From Photobacterium sanguinicancri (GTDB lineage: Bacteria > Pseudomonadota > Gammaproteobacteria > Enterobacterales > Vibrionaceae): a stretch of DNA of 38,991 nucleotides. Numbering within the stretch: position 1 is the first letter of the stretch; every line of letters begins with the position of its first letter. The notes beneath the pieces are model-generated. The model was not told the origin of the DNA. It searched no databases and worked only from the letters and a program-made list of their open reading frames with translations. Positions 7,867 to 16,302 of the stretch are shown piece after piece. The DNA lies in NCBI RefSeq assembly GCF_002265265.1, contig NZ_NOIF01000025.1, positions 1 through 38,991 of the forward strand. The letters run 5' to 3'. The translations under genes were made by a program, and so were the position numbers.

Positions 7867-9595
7867 GATAGCGTTCCTTATATTGCAATGTGATCGCCAG
7901 TAAATACCACGCCCCATGGGGGATCCATTGTTCACCCCAGCGCCAATTTTGGAGCATGTCATCTTTTTGTGCTTCAGGATTAAAGGCGATATCACGCTCG
8001 TTGGTAAATCCAGACGTGATGCCATTACACACACCACCTTTGGCGTTACAAAAACCGAGGTGTGGTAGGTAATCTGGGTTGTTATTTCCATGGCCATCAA
8101 TCATCGACATATCAAAAGGGTTTAGTCCTACAATCCAGTTAAGGGATTGATGACCATAATCTTTCAACTGACGAGCTAATTGAGGATCTTCAATATAGGT
8201 TTGTGCCATGAAAGCCATCGCCGCTAGCGAGGCAATACGGGCATTTTCTCCTTGCCACCAGTAGCCTGTTTCATTGTTATGTGGAATGAAAAAAGCACTT
8301 TGTTTTTCTCCATCTACCGCCTTGGTGTATTGGCGAGGGTAGCCAAAGGGGTTGTTCACTTCTTGAGTGATCGCCATTTCAAATTGCAATGCTTGTTGTA
8401 GCGTGGTGGCAATCGGTTGGTAGTGTTCAGTTTTACTTTCAATACTGAGGTAGCGCATTAAAGCGATAGCGGGTAATCCCGCTTCAGCAGCATGGTAGAA
8501 AGGGCGTGAGCCGTCTTTCGTTGCTGACCAGTAATGTGTTTGTTGCTTATCAGAATGTTGACGAATACTCAGGCGTGCTGCCCAGTCACGTGCTTCATCG
8601 AGAAACACGGCTTGTTCCGTTGCTTTATATAATTCGACACTGGCTAACAAGGCGCAGTATTCATCAATGATATTTTCTTCACCATCATCAAGATATTGGG
8701 TGTTATTTTCTTTTAAGTGCCAGTAGCCTTTACACGCTGCCGCTAAATAATCGAGACTTGAAATAGCGTAATCTGGCGATACCCGTTTAATTGAATGTTG
8801 CTGTGATAGGTGGGCTGTCGCAGCAAGTGCTGCAATAGCGACGCCGCCACCTTGACGAAAGCCTGCTTGGTAATCTGCGGTTTTGTCACCACTTTGTGAG
8901 GTGTAAGCGCAGATGTCGCGTTGGCGTGTTGATTTACTCCATTTATCGAAGACAGTCATGTAGAAAAAACCTTGCGGAGATTGCATCCGCAATAAAAAGT
9001 CAGCGCCATGAACCAGCTCTTCTAATAAACGAACGCGGGTAAAATCAGCGGTATCTTGCTCATCTTCAAGTTGGGTGTATGCGTGCGCCATATTCCACAC
9101 GATCATCGGTGTTTGCTGAGGGTTAAGGTAGTTACCATAAGAAAGATGACTGAGGTATTTACTGACATCACCTGAGGCATCGTACCAACCACCATGAACA
9201 TCGACGGTTTGATCGCTGTTCAACAAGGGAGCTGCGTGATCGGCAAGATCAAATTGACCACTGCAACGTTGAGATTTGAAGTAATGAATAACGTCACTGA
9301 ATGTACGCTTCATTAACAGACCTTCGGTAATCTGGAAATTAGCAGTGCGCATATCACCCACCGTTAAGTAATATTCACCTTCCGCCTCTATATGGCTGAA
9401 ATCAATGCGGTAAAGATCACCTGTATGCCATTGATCAACCTGGCCACAATGGTCAATTTGCAGCTGTGTAATGGACTCGCCATCAGTACAGCAGACTAAT
9501 TGAGCATGGCTAATCGTACATTCAGTATGGGTCTGAATAAGTGCGTGTTTAACGCCAATGCGCTCATAGCCTAGATGATTGATTAACAGCTGCAT
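7859..9595 (-). CDS. GH9 family glycosidase, probable exo-beta-D-glucosaminidase
   Basis: A 578-residue GH9 protein with an N-terminal Ig-like cellulase domain (about 1-90) and an (alpha/alpha)6 catalytic domain. The GH9 base pair of aspartates is in GGWYDASGD (Asp139 and Asp143). The likely acid is Glu555 in GEQWIPHGAW, by position only. There is no signal peptide, unlike secreted cellulases, so it acts on imported oligomers. The V. cholerae VC0615 and Photobacterium profundum homologues have been reported as beta-glucosidase/exo-glucosaminidase. Release of GlcN fits the glucosamine kinase gene that follows. The start at 9595 is chosen because GGGAGG lies 4 bases upstream; an ATG at 9619 has no ribosome site and lies in a hairpin. 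Confidence 0.88.
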   Translation of the reverse strand: MQLLINHLGYERIGVKHALIQTHTECTISHAQLVCCTDGESITQLQIDHCGQVDQWHTGDLYRIDFSHIEAEGEYYLTVGDMRTANFQITEGLLMKRTFSDVIHYFKSQRCSGQFDLADHAAPLLNSDQTVDVHGGWYDASGDVSKYLSHLSYGNYLNPQQTPMIVWNMAHAYTQLEDEQDTADFTRVRLLEELVHGADFLLRMQSPQGFFYMTVFDKWSKSTRQRDICAYTSQSGDKTADYQAGFRQGGGVAIAALAATAHLSQQHSIKRVSPDYAISSLDYLAAACKGYWHLKENNTQYLDDGEENIIDEYCALLASVELYKATEQAVFLDEARDWAARLSIRQHSDKQQTHYWSATKDGSRPFYHAAEAGLPAIALMRYLSIESKTEHYQPIATTLQQALQFEMAITQEVNNPFGYPRQYTKAVDGEKQSAFFIPHNNETGYWWQGENARIASLAAMAFMAQTYIEDPQLARQLKDYGHQSLNWIVGLNPFDMSMIDGHGNNNPDYLPHLGFCNAKGGVCNGITSGFTNERDIAFNPEAQKDDMLQNWRWGEQWIPHGAWYLLAITLQYKERYHA

Positions 9596-9607
9596 GTTTC
9601 CTCCCTT

Positions 9608-9630
9608 GACCGCTTTCACAGAAAGCGGTC
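9608..9630 (-). other. Stem-loop between transporter and enzyme genes
   Basis: GACCGCTTT and AAAGCGGTC form a perfect 9-bp stem with a 5-nt loop. It occupies the 81-bp gap between the last ABC ATPase gene and the GH9 gene, ending just before the GH9 Shine-Dalgarno. There is no U-tract, so it is more likely an RNA-stability, processing or translation-control element than a terminator. Confidence 0.65.
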
Positions 9631-9676
9631 AGATAACTAAAGTGTTTCTACTGTTTTAGTGTTTCGCTTTCGGCGA

Positions 9677-10675
9677 TTAGTTTTCGTATAAGTAACAACG
9701 AACAAAGTGATTATCAGACAACTGGGTGATACCTGGCAGTTTGTCGCGGCATTGTTCGGTGACATGCGTACAACGGCCAGCAAATGGGCAACCCAAGCTT
9801 TCAGGCGTCCACAATGGAATCTCACCTTTATTGCCTTTCAGTTTTTCATGAATGGATTTACTTGGATCGGGTACGGCAGAGACTAATAATTGAGTGTATG
9901 GGTGTTGTGGATCGTGGATGATCTCTTCCGTATCCCCCCACTCAACCATATGGCCGACGTACATGACGGCAAGATCTTCGGCAATGTAGCGCGCCGTAGC
10001 GATATCATGCGTGATGTAAAGTAACGCCATTTCACGTTCGAATTTCATCTCTTCCATTAGGTTAAGTACACCGGCACGGATAGAAACGTCGAGCATGGAT
10101 GTTGGCTCATCAGCCAGTACTACCTCTGCACCAACCGCGATGTTACGTGCAAGATTGACACGCTGACGTTGGCCACCCGATAGTTGGTGTGGGTACTTTT
10201 CAGCAGTCTCTTTGGGTGGGATCAGCCCCACTTGTTCCAGCAAGCTGTAGACGTGCTCTTCTAGCTCTTTTTTGTTGTTTTTACTGACTTTATTATGGAT
10301 CAGTAAAGGGCGAGCGATATGGTGAAAAATGGTATGGGTTGGGTTTAATGAACCAAAGGGGTCCTGCCATACCATCTGCACACCTTGGCGGTATTGCATT
10401 AAGTCTTTTTGGCTATTAATGTCGGCAATATCTCGACCAAAATATTCAATGTGGCCAGACGTTGGGGCGTACATTTTGGCAATCATTTTTGCCGTTGTTG
10501 ATTTGCCCGAACCTGATTCGCCTACCACTGATAGACCACGGCTTTTGTACATTTTGAATGAGACATCATTGATGGCTCGCATCATTGATTTCTTTAAGGA
10601 GTTACTGCTGACGGGAAAATCTTTAACGAGATTTTTCCCTTCAATAATTGGTGATCCTGTTGGCTTGCTCATCAT
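9677..10675 (-). CDS. Chitooligosaccharide ABC transporter, ATP-binding subunit (OppF/DppF-like)
   Basis: A 332-residue ABC ATPase with Walker A GESGSGKST (52-60), the signature LSGGQRQR, Walker B VVLADEPTSMLD and a switch histidine in YITHD. The C-terminal oligopeptide/dipeptide extension contains GCPFAGRCTHVTEQC, a Cys-rich pattern typical of Opp/Dpp ATPases. It pairs with the preceding ATPase gene as a heterodimer. The operon context and V. cholerae VC0616 synteny point to (GlcNAc)n rather than peptides. Two ATGs are adjacent (10675, 10672); AAGGA is better spaced from the second. Confidence 0.93.
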   Translation of the reverse strand: MMSKPTGSPIIEGKNLVKDFPVSSNSLKKSMMRAINDVSFKMYKSRGLSVVGESGSGKSTTAKMIAKMYAPTSGHIEYFGRDIADINSQKDLMQYRQGVQMVWQDPFGSLNPTHTIFHHIARPLLIHNKVSKNNKKELEEHVYSLLEQVGLIPPKETAEKYPHQLSGGQRQRVNLARNIAVGAEVVLADEPTSMLDVSIRAGVLNLMEEMKFEREMALLYITHDIATARYIAEDLAVMYVGHMVEWGDTEEIIHDPQHPYTQLLVSAVPDPSKSIHEKLKGNKGEIPLWTPESLGCPFAGRCTHVTEQCRDKLPGITQLSDNHFVRCYLYEN

Positions 10676-10698
10676 GTTTCCTTACTTAATTCTTTTTA

Positions 10699-11670
10699 TT
10701 AACTGCTTTTATTGAAAAGGTGGCAGTTTGAAAAGCGATTAGGTTCTAGTTGACGAAGTTGAGTAGGGATACTAGAACACGCGCCATGGACTTTGGTGCA
10801 ACGCGCTTGGAAGCGGCAGCCTTGTGGAACTTCTAACAGGTTCAACGGATTACCAGGAATACCCGTTAATCGCGTTTTAGGCCCAGTAAGGGGTGGAAAT
10901 GAACTTCCTAACCCTTCCGTGTATGGGTGGAACGGTTTTTCCAAGATCTCTTTTGATGGCGCAACTTCGACTAACTCACCGGAATACATGATGCCAATAC
11001 GATCTGAGAACTCGACCATGAGCGACAAGTCATGGGTAATGAACAAGATAGAGAAGCCAAACTCCTCTTTTAGCGCATAGATCTTTTGAAGAATTTCACG
11101 CTGTACCACCACATCAAGCGCCGTGGTTGGTTCATCCATGATGATCATCTTAGGGTTTAACGCGAGAGCGATAGCGATAACCAAACGCTGACGCATACCA
11201 CCAGAAAACTGGTGAGGGTAATCACGTAAACGATTAGGGTGAATATCTACGATTTCTAATAACCCTTGTGCACGGCGAATAGCATCTTTGCGGCTCATGT
11301 TAGTGTGGCGCATGAGCACATCGCAGAACTGATCTTCCATGGTGAGTACAGGGTTGAGTGCATTCATTGCACTCTGGAATACCATCGACATTTGGCTCCA
11401 GCGGAATGCCGTCATATCGGCTTCACTGAGCTTGAGAATGTCACCTTGCCCATCAAATAGCACTTCACCACCAGTGATGAATGCAGGCGGCTTATGTAGG
11501 CGCATTAAGGCCATCGCAACGGTTGATTTACCGCAGCCAGATTCACCAGCCAAACCAAACACTTCGCCTTTACCGATATCGAAACTTACGTTATTCACGG
11601 CGCGGACATCACCAGCATCAGTAATGTAATCCACGCAGAGGTTGCGGATGGAGATTTGTGGATTAGTCAT
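10699..11670 (-). CDS. Chitooligosaccharide ABC transporter, ATP-binding subunit (OppD/DppD-like)
   Basis: A 323-residue ABC ATPase with Walker A GESGCGKST (42-50), signature FSGGMRQR, Walker B MIIMDEPTTALD and FITHD switch motif. The C-terminal extension GCRFQARCTKVHGAC is the Opp/Dpp tail. Its ATG overlaps the permease stop by one base (TAATG), and its strong ribosome site AAGGAGG lies inside the end of the permease gene. This shows tight coupling and suggests equal amounts of permease and ATPase. Confidence 0.93.
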   Translation of the reverse strand: MTNPQISIRNLCVDYITDAGDVRAVNNVSFDIGKGEVFGLAGESGCGKSTVAMALMRLHKPPAFITGGEVLFDGQGDILKLSEADMTAFRWSQMSMVFQSAMNALNPVLTMEDQFCDVLMRHTNMSRKDAIRRAQGLLEIVDIHPNRLRDYPHQFSGGMRQRLVIAIALALNPKMIIMDEPTTALDVVVQREILQKIYALKEEFGFSILFITHDLSLMVEFSDRIGIMYSGELVEVAPSKEILEKPFHPYTEGLGSSFPPLTGPKTRLTGIPGNPLNLLEVPQGCRFQARCTKVHGACSSIPTQLRQLEPNRFSNCHLFNKSS

Positions 11671-12695
11671 TATTTATCGCCTCCTTGAAGAGCGGGTTGA
11701 GGTGCTTCAGTCATTGCTGGCGCTTTGTCTTTTTTATTCGCGAGATTTTTCCAGCGACGCATGCCTTTGTGTGAACGAAGTTGCGGGTTGGCAATTTCAT
11801 CAACGGCGAAGTTAAGTAGAGCAAGGCCTACGGCAATGAACGTCAGAGCCAGACAAGGGACTAACAATTCCCACCATGCGCCAACTAGCATTGATGATGA
11901 GGTTTGTACGTTGTACAGCATGATGCCCCAGCTAATGGTGCTTGGGTTACCTAAGCCAAGGAATGACAAGGTTGCTTCTGTCATGATGGCGAGCATAACG
12001 GAACCAATGAAGCTAGCACCGACGATAGAAATCAGGTTAGGTAGGATTTCTACAAAGATAATACGTGCTGGTGACTCACCGAGTACTTCAGCGGCTTTGA
12101 TGAACTCTTTTTCTCGAATTGACAGGGTTTGTGCTCTAACAACCCTCGCACCCCACGCCCAGGAGGTTATCCCGATAACCAGTGCAATAGTGGTCGGCCC
12201 TGCTTCACCAATGAAGGCGGCAATAACGAACAGTAATGGCATTTGCGGTATAACCAGCATGATGTTCATGGCGGCAGAAAGTATGTCATCGACCCGCCCG
12301 CCAAAGTAACCTGCGGATACACCAATAATGGTTGCAAGGAAACACACCATGATGCCGGCACCAAAACCTACAGCCAGTGAGGTGCGTGCGCCATAAACGA
12401 CTTGCGACCAAATATCACGGCCCATACGGGTGGTGCCTAGTACATGGTCAGCATCTTTTGACATGCGTAATGTACGCTTACTGTCTGCAAGGTTGGTCGC
12501 TACCCAGCCATCAGGGTTGTTTTGTGCCGCTTTTACGACGAAAGCAGGGTATTCGTGTGGGTTACCTGTTCTTTTGTTTGGTGCATGCTCGGTAATGAGC
12601 GGAGCAAAAATCGAACCAAAGAGAAAGACTAGGATAATCGATAAACCAAAAAGCGCTTTTGGATTACTTGAGAGTAGTTTAATTAAACCTTTCAT
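11670..12695 (-). CDS. Chitooligosaccharide ABC transporter permease (OppC/DppC-like)
   Basis: A 341-residue inner-membrane permease with an N-terminal OppC_N segment including one membrane helix at about 14-34. A long extracytoplasmic loop follows, then the five-helix BPD_transp_1 core (about 110-300). The EAA-type coupling loop AAEVLGESPARIIFVEILPN is seen at about 201-220. The cytosolic tail is rich in Lys and Pro (KKDKAPAMTEAPQP). It starts 2 bases after the other permease gene ends, with AAAGGCGG as ribosome site. It forms the membrane channel with the OppB-like subunit. Confidence 0.93.
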   Translation of the reverse strand: MKGLIKLLSSNPKALFGLSIILVFLFGSIFAPLITEHAPNKRTGNPHEYPAFVVKAAQNNPDGWVATNLADSKRTLRMSKDADHVLGTTRMGRDIWSQVVYGARTSLAVGFGAGIMVCFLATIIGVSAGYFGGRVDDILSAAMNIMLVIPQMPLLFVIAAFIGEAGPTTIALVIGITSWAWGARVVRAQTLSIREKEFIKAAEVLGESPARIIFVEILPNLISIVGASFIGSVMLAIMTEATLSFLGLGNPSTISWGIMLYNVQTSSSMLVGAWWELLVPCLALTFIAVGLALLNFAVDEIANPQLRSHKGMRRWKNLANKKDKAPAMTEAPQPALQGGDK

Positions 12696-12697
12696 AA

Positions 12698-13684
12698 TTA
12701 TTTACCGCCTTTACGTAGACGAGGGTCAAGTGCCACGATGAGGATGTCGGCCATGAAATTAAAGAACAGCATGAACAGCGTCATAATAAGCAGCTGACCT
12801 TGAAGTACTTGGTAGTCACGTGCTTTGATAGCGTTCAGTAGTACGGTACCTAAGCCCGGGTAGTTAAAAATCATCTCAATAATTAGCTGACCACCAATGG
12901 CCATCCCTAGCGCCATGGATAGCGCGGTGACACTTGGTAGCATGGCGTTACGTGCTGCGTAGTTGAATACCACTCGGCGTTCACTTAGGCCCTTACCTTT
13001 AGCCATGGTGATGTAATCTTCGTTCAGTAAGTTGATCATGTTGTTACGCATGTTGATCAAGAAGCCGCCAATTTGAATGATGGTGGCGCAGAACAAAGGA
13101 AGTACAGCGTGGTAAGCCACATCTTTAATGAATGCCCAGCTAGTCCAATCAGGTACTGTACCTGCTGTGTATGCGTAGGTAGACGGGAACCATTTAGTGC
13201 CGATGGCAAAGGTGTAAAGTACCAGCATGGCGACAACAACCGGCGGGACGGCTTGAACAACCATCATGCCTGGTGATATGAAGGCATCATATTTACTGCC
13301 GCGTTTCCATGCCGCGTAAATACCCAATACCGAACCAAGGCAGAAAGCCAAGATAACAGCGGTACCAGCTAGGAATAGTGACCAACCAACAGCGCCTGCC
13401 ATTACTTCGTTTACTGTTTGCGGGAAGGTTTGGATAGAAATACCCAAGTCCCAAGCAAAAATACCTTGTAGGTAAATAAAGTATTGTTGGTAAATAGGGC
13501 CATCAACAAAGCCCAGTAGTTCTTTCATTGCCGCAATGCGTTCTGGTGTTACTTGGACTGATGCATTCGCAAACATCATTGTCACTGGGTCACCTGGCAT
13601 TGCTCGCGGCAAAATAAAATTCAGTGTTATTGCAAATAAAAGCGCTATCAAATAAAACGATAACCGACGTATAAAGAATCCCAT
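12698..13684 (-). CDS. Chitooligosaccharide ABC transporter permease (OppB/DppB-like)
   Basis: A 328-residue inner-membrane permease with an N-terminal helix (about 7-27), an extracytoplasmic region, and a C-terminal permease core containing the EAA loop AKGKGLSERRVVFNYAARNA. GLGTVLLNAIKARDYQVLQG near the C-terminus is typical of the OppB/DppB group. It is the first permease after the binding protein, from which it is separated by a 140-bp gap with a hairpin. AAGGTG precedes the ATG. Confidence 0.93.
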   Translation of the reverse strand: MGFFIRRLSFYLIALLFAITLNFILPRAMPGDPVTMMFANASVQVTPERIAAMKELLGFVDGPIYQQYFIYLQGIFAWDLGISIQTFPQTVNEVMAGAVGWSLFLAGTAVILAFCLGSVLGIYAAWKRGSKYDAFISPGMMVVQAVPPVVVAMLVLYTFAIGTKWFPSTYAYTAGTVPDWTSWAFIKDVAYHAVLPLFCATIIQIGGFLINMRNNMINLLNEDYITMAKGKGLSERRVVFNYAARNAMLPSVTALSMALGMAIGGQLIIEMIFNYPGLGTVLLNAIKARDYQVLQGQLLIMTLFMLFFNFMADILIVALDPRLRKGGK

Positions 13685-13785
13685 AACTCACACCTTAATC
13701 ATCCAGCAGTTAATCCCTGTGCTAGATTCAGGACAGAAATCCCCCTGACGCAAAGCGCCATAACTTTAAAAAGAGTGGGGGAGAG

Positions 13786-13808
13786 GCGGTGTGCAAGGTG
13801 CACACCGC
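13786..13808 (-). other. Stem-loop between binding-protein and permease genes
   Basis: GCGGTGTGC and GCACACCGC form a perfect 9-bp GC-rich stem with a 5-nt loop, 17 bases after the binding-protein stop codon. No U-tract follows. In ABC operons such stems often protect the upstream mRNA and allow an excess of binding protein over membrane subunits; that role is inferred here. Confidence 0.65.
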
Positions 13809-13824
13809 AAGTTAGTTACCTAAA

Positions 13825-15504
13825 TTATGCTTTAGGTTTTAGATCAAGTACTTGTAGCAGACGTTCTTGCGTATTGGTGATTGGCATTGGACGGCCTTTC
13901 GGATTTTTCTCGTTCCACCAACCCGTAAAGCGAGAGGTGTTGTATTGAGAAGTGTACGCACCAGACATTACAGGAACGGTAACTTGGTTTTCTGCGATGA
14001 TTTTCTGGATCTTATGTGCGATCTGAACTTGCTCATCACGGTCTGCTGTTTTGTAGAAGCCATCAAGCAGTTTGTCTAGCTCTGCGCTCTTCCAGTAGTG
14101 AAGTGCGAAGCGAGGCATACCTTCGTTTGCTTGGAAGCGTGAGTGGTAAGCACTATCCCAGTAAGTGTATGGATCCGCACCGTGGAAGTAGTTGGTGTAA
14201 GCCACATCAAACTTAGCATCTAGCATGGTTTGGTTGTATACAGAGAAGTCTGGTGTGCTTGCTTTCGCTTTGATACCGACTTCTTCTAGCATTTCAACAC
14301 TTAGCTGTACTGTGTTGTTGAAGTCAGTCCAACCGTTTGGTGATTGGATAACAAGCTCAAGGCTCTTACCTGATGGTGTTTCAACGAAACCATCGCCGTT
14401 ACGATCTTTGAAGCCAGCTTTTTTCAGTAGTGCTTTCGCATTATTGACGTTGTACGTCATGTATGGCTTGTACTTGTTGTAAACCGCATTATCAGACCAT
14501 GAAGCAAATGCTTGGCCAAGACCTGATGCGTAATCATTCACAACACCGCCGCCGTAGAATGCGATATCGATAATAGTTTCACGGTCGATAGCCATAGAGA
14601 ATGCACGACGGAAATCAACGTTGTTAATTGCTTCTGAGTTACCGGCATTTGGCGATTTGTAGTTGAACATAAATGCTTGGCTACCACCTGCTGGGTACCA
14701 GTATTTATTGTTCGGGCTAGCAGCTGCGTATGTGCTATCTACATCTGGAATGAAAGAGTAAGTCCAGTCAAATTGGCCACTTAGAACCTGACCTAGGAAC
14801 TGATCATTACCTGCAACTTGTGGTAGGCGAAGACAATCAACGTCAAGGTTGCCATTATCCCAGTAGTTAGGGTTACGACATTGGGTGTAAAGCTGTGGTG
14901 TGAATGTTTCGATTTCTGTAAATGGACCAGTACCTACAGGGTTGGTGTTGGTAAAGCGTGTTGGATCTTCAATTTTGTCCCAAACATGCTTCGCAACAAC
15001 TGAAACTTTAGAAATTAGGTAAGGTACGTTTGAGTTTGCTTCCGTTAGTTCAAACGTCACTTTATCGCCAGACACTTTCACGCCTTTTAGGCGCTTGTTG
15101 ATACCCGTACGGTCAAGCTCTGGGTGCTCTTTTAGCATGTTGAATGTAAAGGCTACATCCTGTGCAGTAAACGCTTTACCATCAGACCACTTAACACCAT
15201 CGCGAATTTCAAATGTCACTTTCATTAGGTCGTCAGACATGTAGTAGTCTTTCGCCAAACGCATGACTGGCTGATTACCTTTTAACTCATTAAATACCAC
15301 AAGTGGCTCGTAGATAAAGTCTTGAACTGTATCTAACTGAGTTTGAAGGTAAGGGTTAAAGTTACGAACAAATGTAGGGTAGAACTTAGGTACCATAGTT
15401 AGTTCACTACGTTCAGCTGCAGCGGCAATTGGCGCTGTGAATACTGTTGTAGCAGCGGCAACTACCGCAAGTGCTAACTTGGTTTTCTTAATATTGGCAA
15501 GCAT
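13825..15504 (-). CDS. Periplasmic chitooligosaccharide-binding protein (CBP, SBP family 5)
   Basis: A 559-residue extracytoplasmic solute-binding protein of the DppA/OppA type. A signal peptide is clear: basic MLANIKKTK, a hydrophobic stretch and cleavage near APIAAAA-E (about 29-30). There is no lipobox, so it is periplasmic. The fold is the large two-lobe family-5 type. It is the first gene of the chb operon. In V. cholerae the equivalent CBP (VC0620) binds (GlcNAc)n, delivers it to the permease and represses the sensor kinase ChiS when unloaded; chiS lies just upstream here too. AAGGA precedes the ATG by 6 bases. Long leader with regulatory sites lies at 15505-16000. Confidence 0.94.
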   Translation of the reverse strand: MLANIKKTKLALAVVAAATTVFTAPIAAAAERSELTMVPKFYPTFVRNFNPYLQTQLDTVQDFIYEPLVVFNELKGNQPVMRLAKDYYMSDDLMKVTFEIRDGVKWSDGKAFTAQDVAFTFNMLKEHPELDRTGINKRLKGVKVSGDKVTFELTEANSNVPYLISKVSVVAKHVWDKIEDPTRFTNTNPVGTGPFTEIETFTPQLYTQCRNPNYWDNGNLDVDCLRLPQVAGNDQFLGQVLSGQFDWTYSFIPDVDSTYAAASPNNKYWYPAGGSQAFMFNYKSPNAGNSEAINNVDFRRAFSMAIDRETIIDIAFYGGGVVNDYASGLGQAFASWSDNAVYNKYKPYMTYNVNNAKALLKKAGFKDRNGDGFVETPSGKSLELVIQSPNGWTDFNNTVQLSVEMLEEVGIKAKASTPDFSVYNQTMLDAKFDVAYTNYFHGADPYTYWDSAYHSRFQANEGMPRFALHYWKSAELDKLLDGFYKTADRDEQVQIAHKIQKIIAENQVTVPVMSGAYTSQYNTSRFTGWWNEKNPKGRPMPITNTQERLLQVLDLKPKA

Positions 15505-15664
15505 AGCTGTTCCTTACTTGTGCTTAGTTTCACTTAATGGAAATAAGTTCCGGACATATCGAACCTACTATGAAGGAGACCAACCGTGGTTCTTTCAAAT
15601 GGTCGTGTAGGCTCTCAGTACCTTAAGGAAACGCTTGAAACGGAAACTCGTCAATCTGCTCGCT

Positions 15665-15720
15665 CGTTAAAAACGTTAAAAAACTTAACACTGACGTTAA
15701 AAACGTTATTTTACGTTTTA
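15665..15720 (-). promoter_or_regulatory. Tandem CGTTAAAAACG repeats, candidate activator sites of the chb promoter
   Basis: The 14-mer CGTTAAAAACGTTA occurs at 15665-15678 and again at 15695-15708, exactly 30 bp apart, about three helical turns. Each contains the inverted repeat CGTT-AAA-AACG. A third partial copy, ACGTTTTA, follows at 15713-15720. Their position 160-215 bp upstream of the binding-protein ATG fits operator sites; ChiS is the obvious candidate because it binds this promoter in V. cholerae. I cannot match a published ChiS consensus from memory. Confidence 0.45.
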
Positions 15721-15736
15721 GTGCTAAGAATGACGC
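15708..15736 (-). promoter_or_regulatory. Weak candidate promoter for the chb operon
   Basis: On the minus strand TAAAAT (5/6 to TATAAT, 15708-15713) is 17 bases from GCGTCA (3/6 to TTGACA, 15731-15736). The start would be near 15701, leaving a leader of about 200 nt. A poor -35 is what an activator-dependent promoter would show. The CRP-like site then centres near -53, not a standard class I or II position, so the true start may differ. Confidence 0.3.
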
Positions 15737-15746
15737 GGTGAAAGAG

Positions 15747-15762
15747 TGTGTTTTGCGTCACA
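15747..15762. promoter_or_regulatory. CRP-binding site
   Basis: TGTGT-TTTGCG-TCACA matches the CRP consensus TGTGA-N6-TCACA at nine of ten core positions, inside a slightly longer inverted repeat AGTGTG/CACACT. It is 250 bp upstream of the binding-protein ATG. Catabolite control of chitin genes through cAMP-CRP is established in V. cholerae. Confidence 0.6.
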
Positions 15763-15917
15763 CTTGAGTCTCGTTGTTACATCGCTTTTGTTAGTGAATA
15801 CAAACCCTTTATCCTTTGTAAAATAAGGTGTTTCGTTAGGTTGTTTTTCTTTTGTGATGTAACTCAATAGCCGTTTTTTAGTTAATTCCTTGCGGAAAAT
15901 TTATAGTTGGGATTTGT

Positions 15918-15933
15918 TGTGATTCGCTTCTCA
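15918..15933. promoter_or_regulatory. Second CRP-like site
   Basis: TGTGA-TTCGCT-TCTCA matches the CRP consensus at nine of ten core positions. A weaker relative, TGTGA-TGTAAC-TCAAT, lies at 15853-15868. Both are upstream of the main CRP-like site and could act as auxiliary sites. Confidence 0.35.
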
Positions 15934-16249
15934 TAAACCACAATATTTTTCTGGATAGGCGGTAACTTCTCTTTTTTGCGCTATTTTTCACCATTAAAAG
16001 CGCAATAAATTGGCTGGTTTTATTCTTGTTTTAAAGCTTTTTTCAAGCGTGAAATTAGTCTTTCAAGCTAATTTTAGAGCAGGGAAATCGCATTTTTTGT
16101 TTCTAGCTGTGATGGGAGTATTCCGTGATGTTCGTGGTTTTCGTATGACGTATCGCGGCTATATCTTCGTTCTGCCTGTGTGCTCTGGTTACATGGAATA
16201 GAGATTAAAGAGGATAGGCTGAGTTGTGGGCTGGCTTACGCTATAGACA

Positions 16250-16302
16250 TAAAAAAGCCCACAGAAAGGGATTACGTCAAGAGTAACTCTTTACTGTGAG
16301 CT
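16250..16302 (-). terminator. Terminator of chiS
   Basis: On the minus strand AGCTCACAG pairs with CTGTGGGCT (one G-U pair) around a long loop that holds its own small stem, followed by TTTTTT. It begins 18 bases after the chiS stop codon and keeps chiS transcription from running into the chb promoter region. Confidence 0.7.

Noticed and set aside
7867..8100. N-terminal extension of the sugar kinase frame by 78 residues
   Set aside because: This stretch is the 3' part of the GH9 gene in another frame; the kinase fold begins at 7866 with a good ribosome site.
11725..12309. 194-codon plus-strand frame
   Set aside because: It is antisense to the well-supported OppC-like permease gene and has no ribosome site or family features.
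16010..16201. 63-codon plus-strand frame in the chb-chiS gap
   Set aside because: No Shine-Dalgarno, no recognisable product, and it covers repeats that are better read as regulatory DNA.
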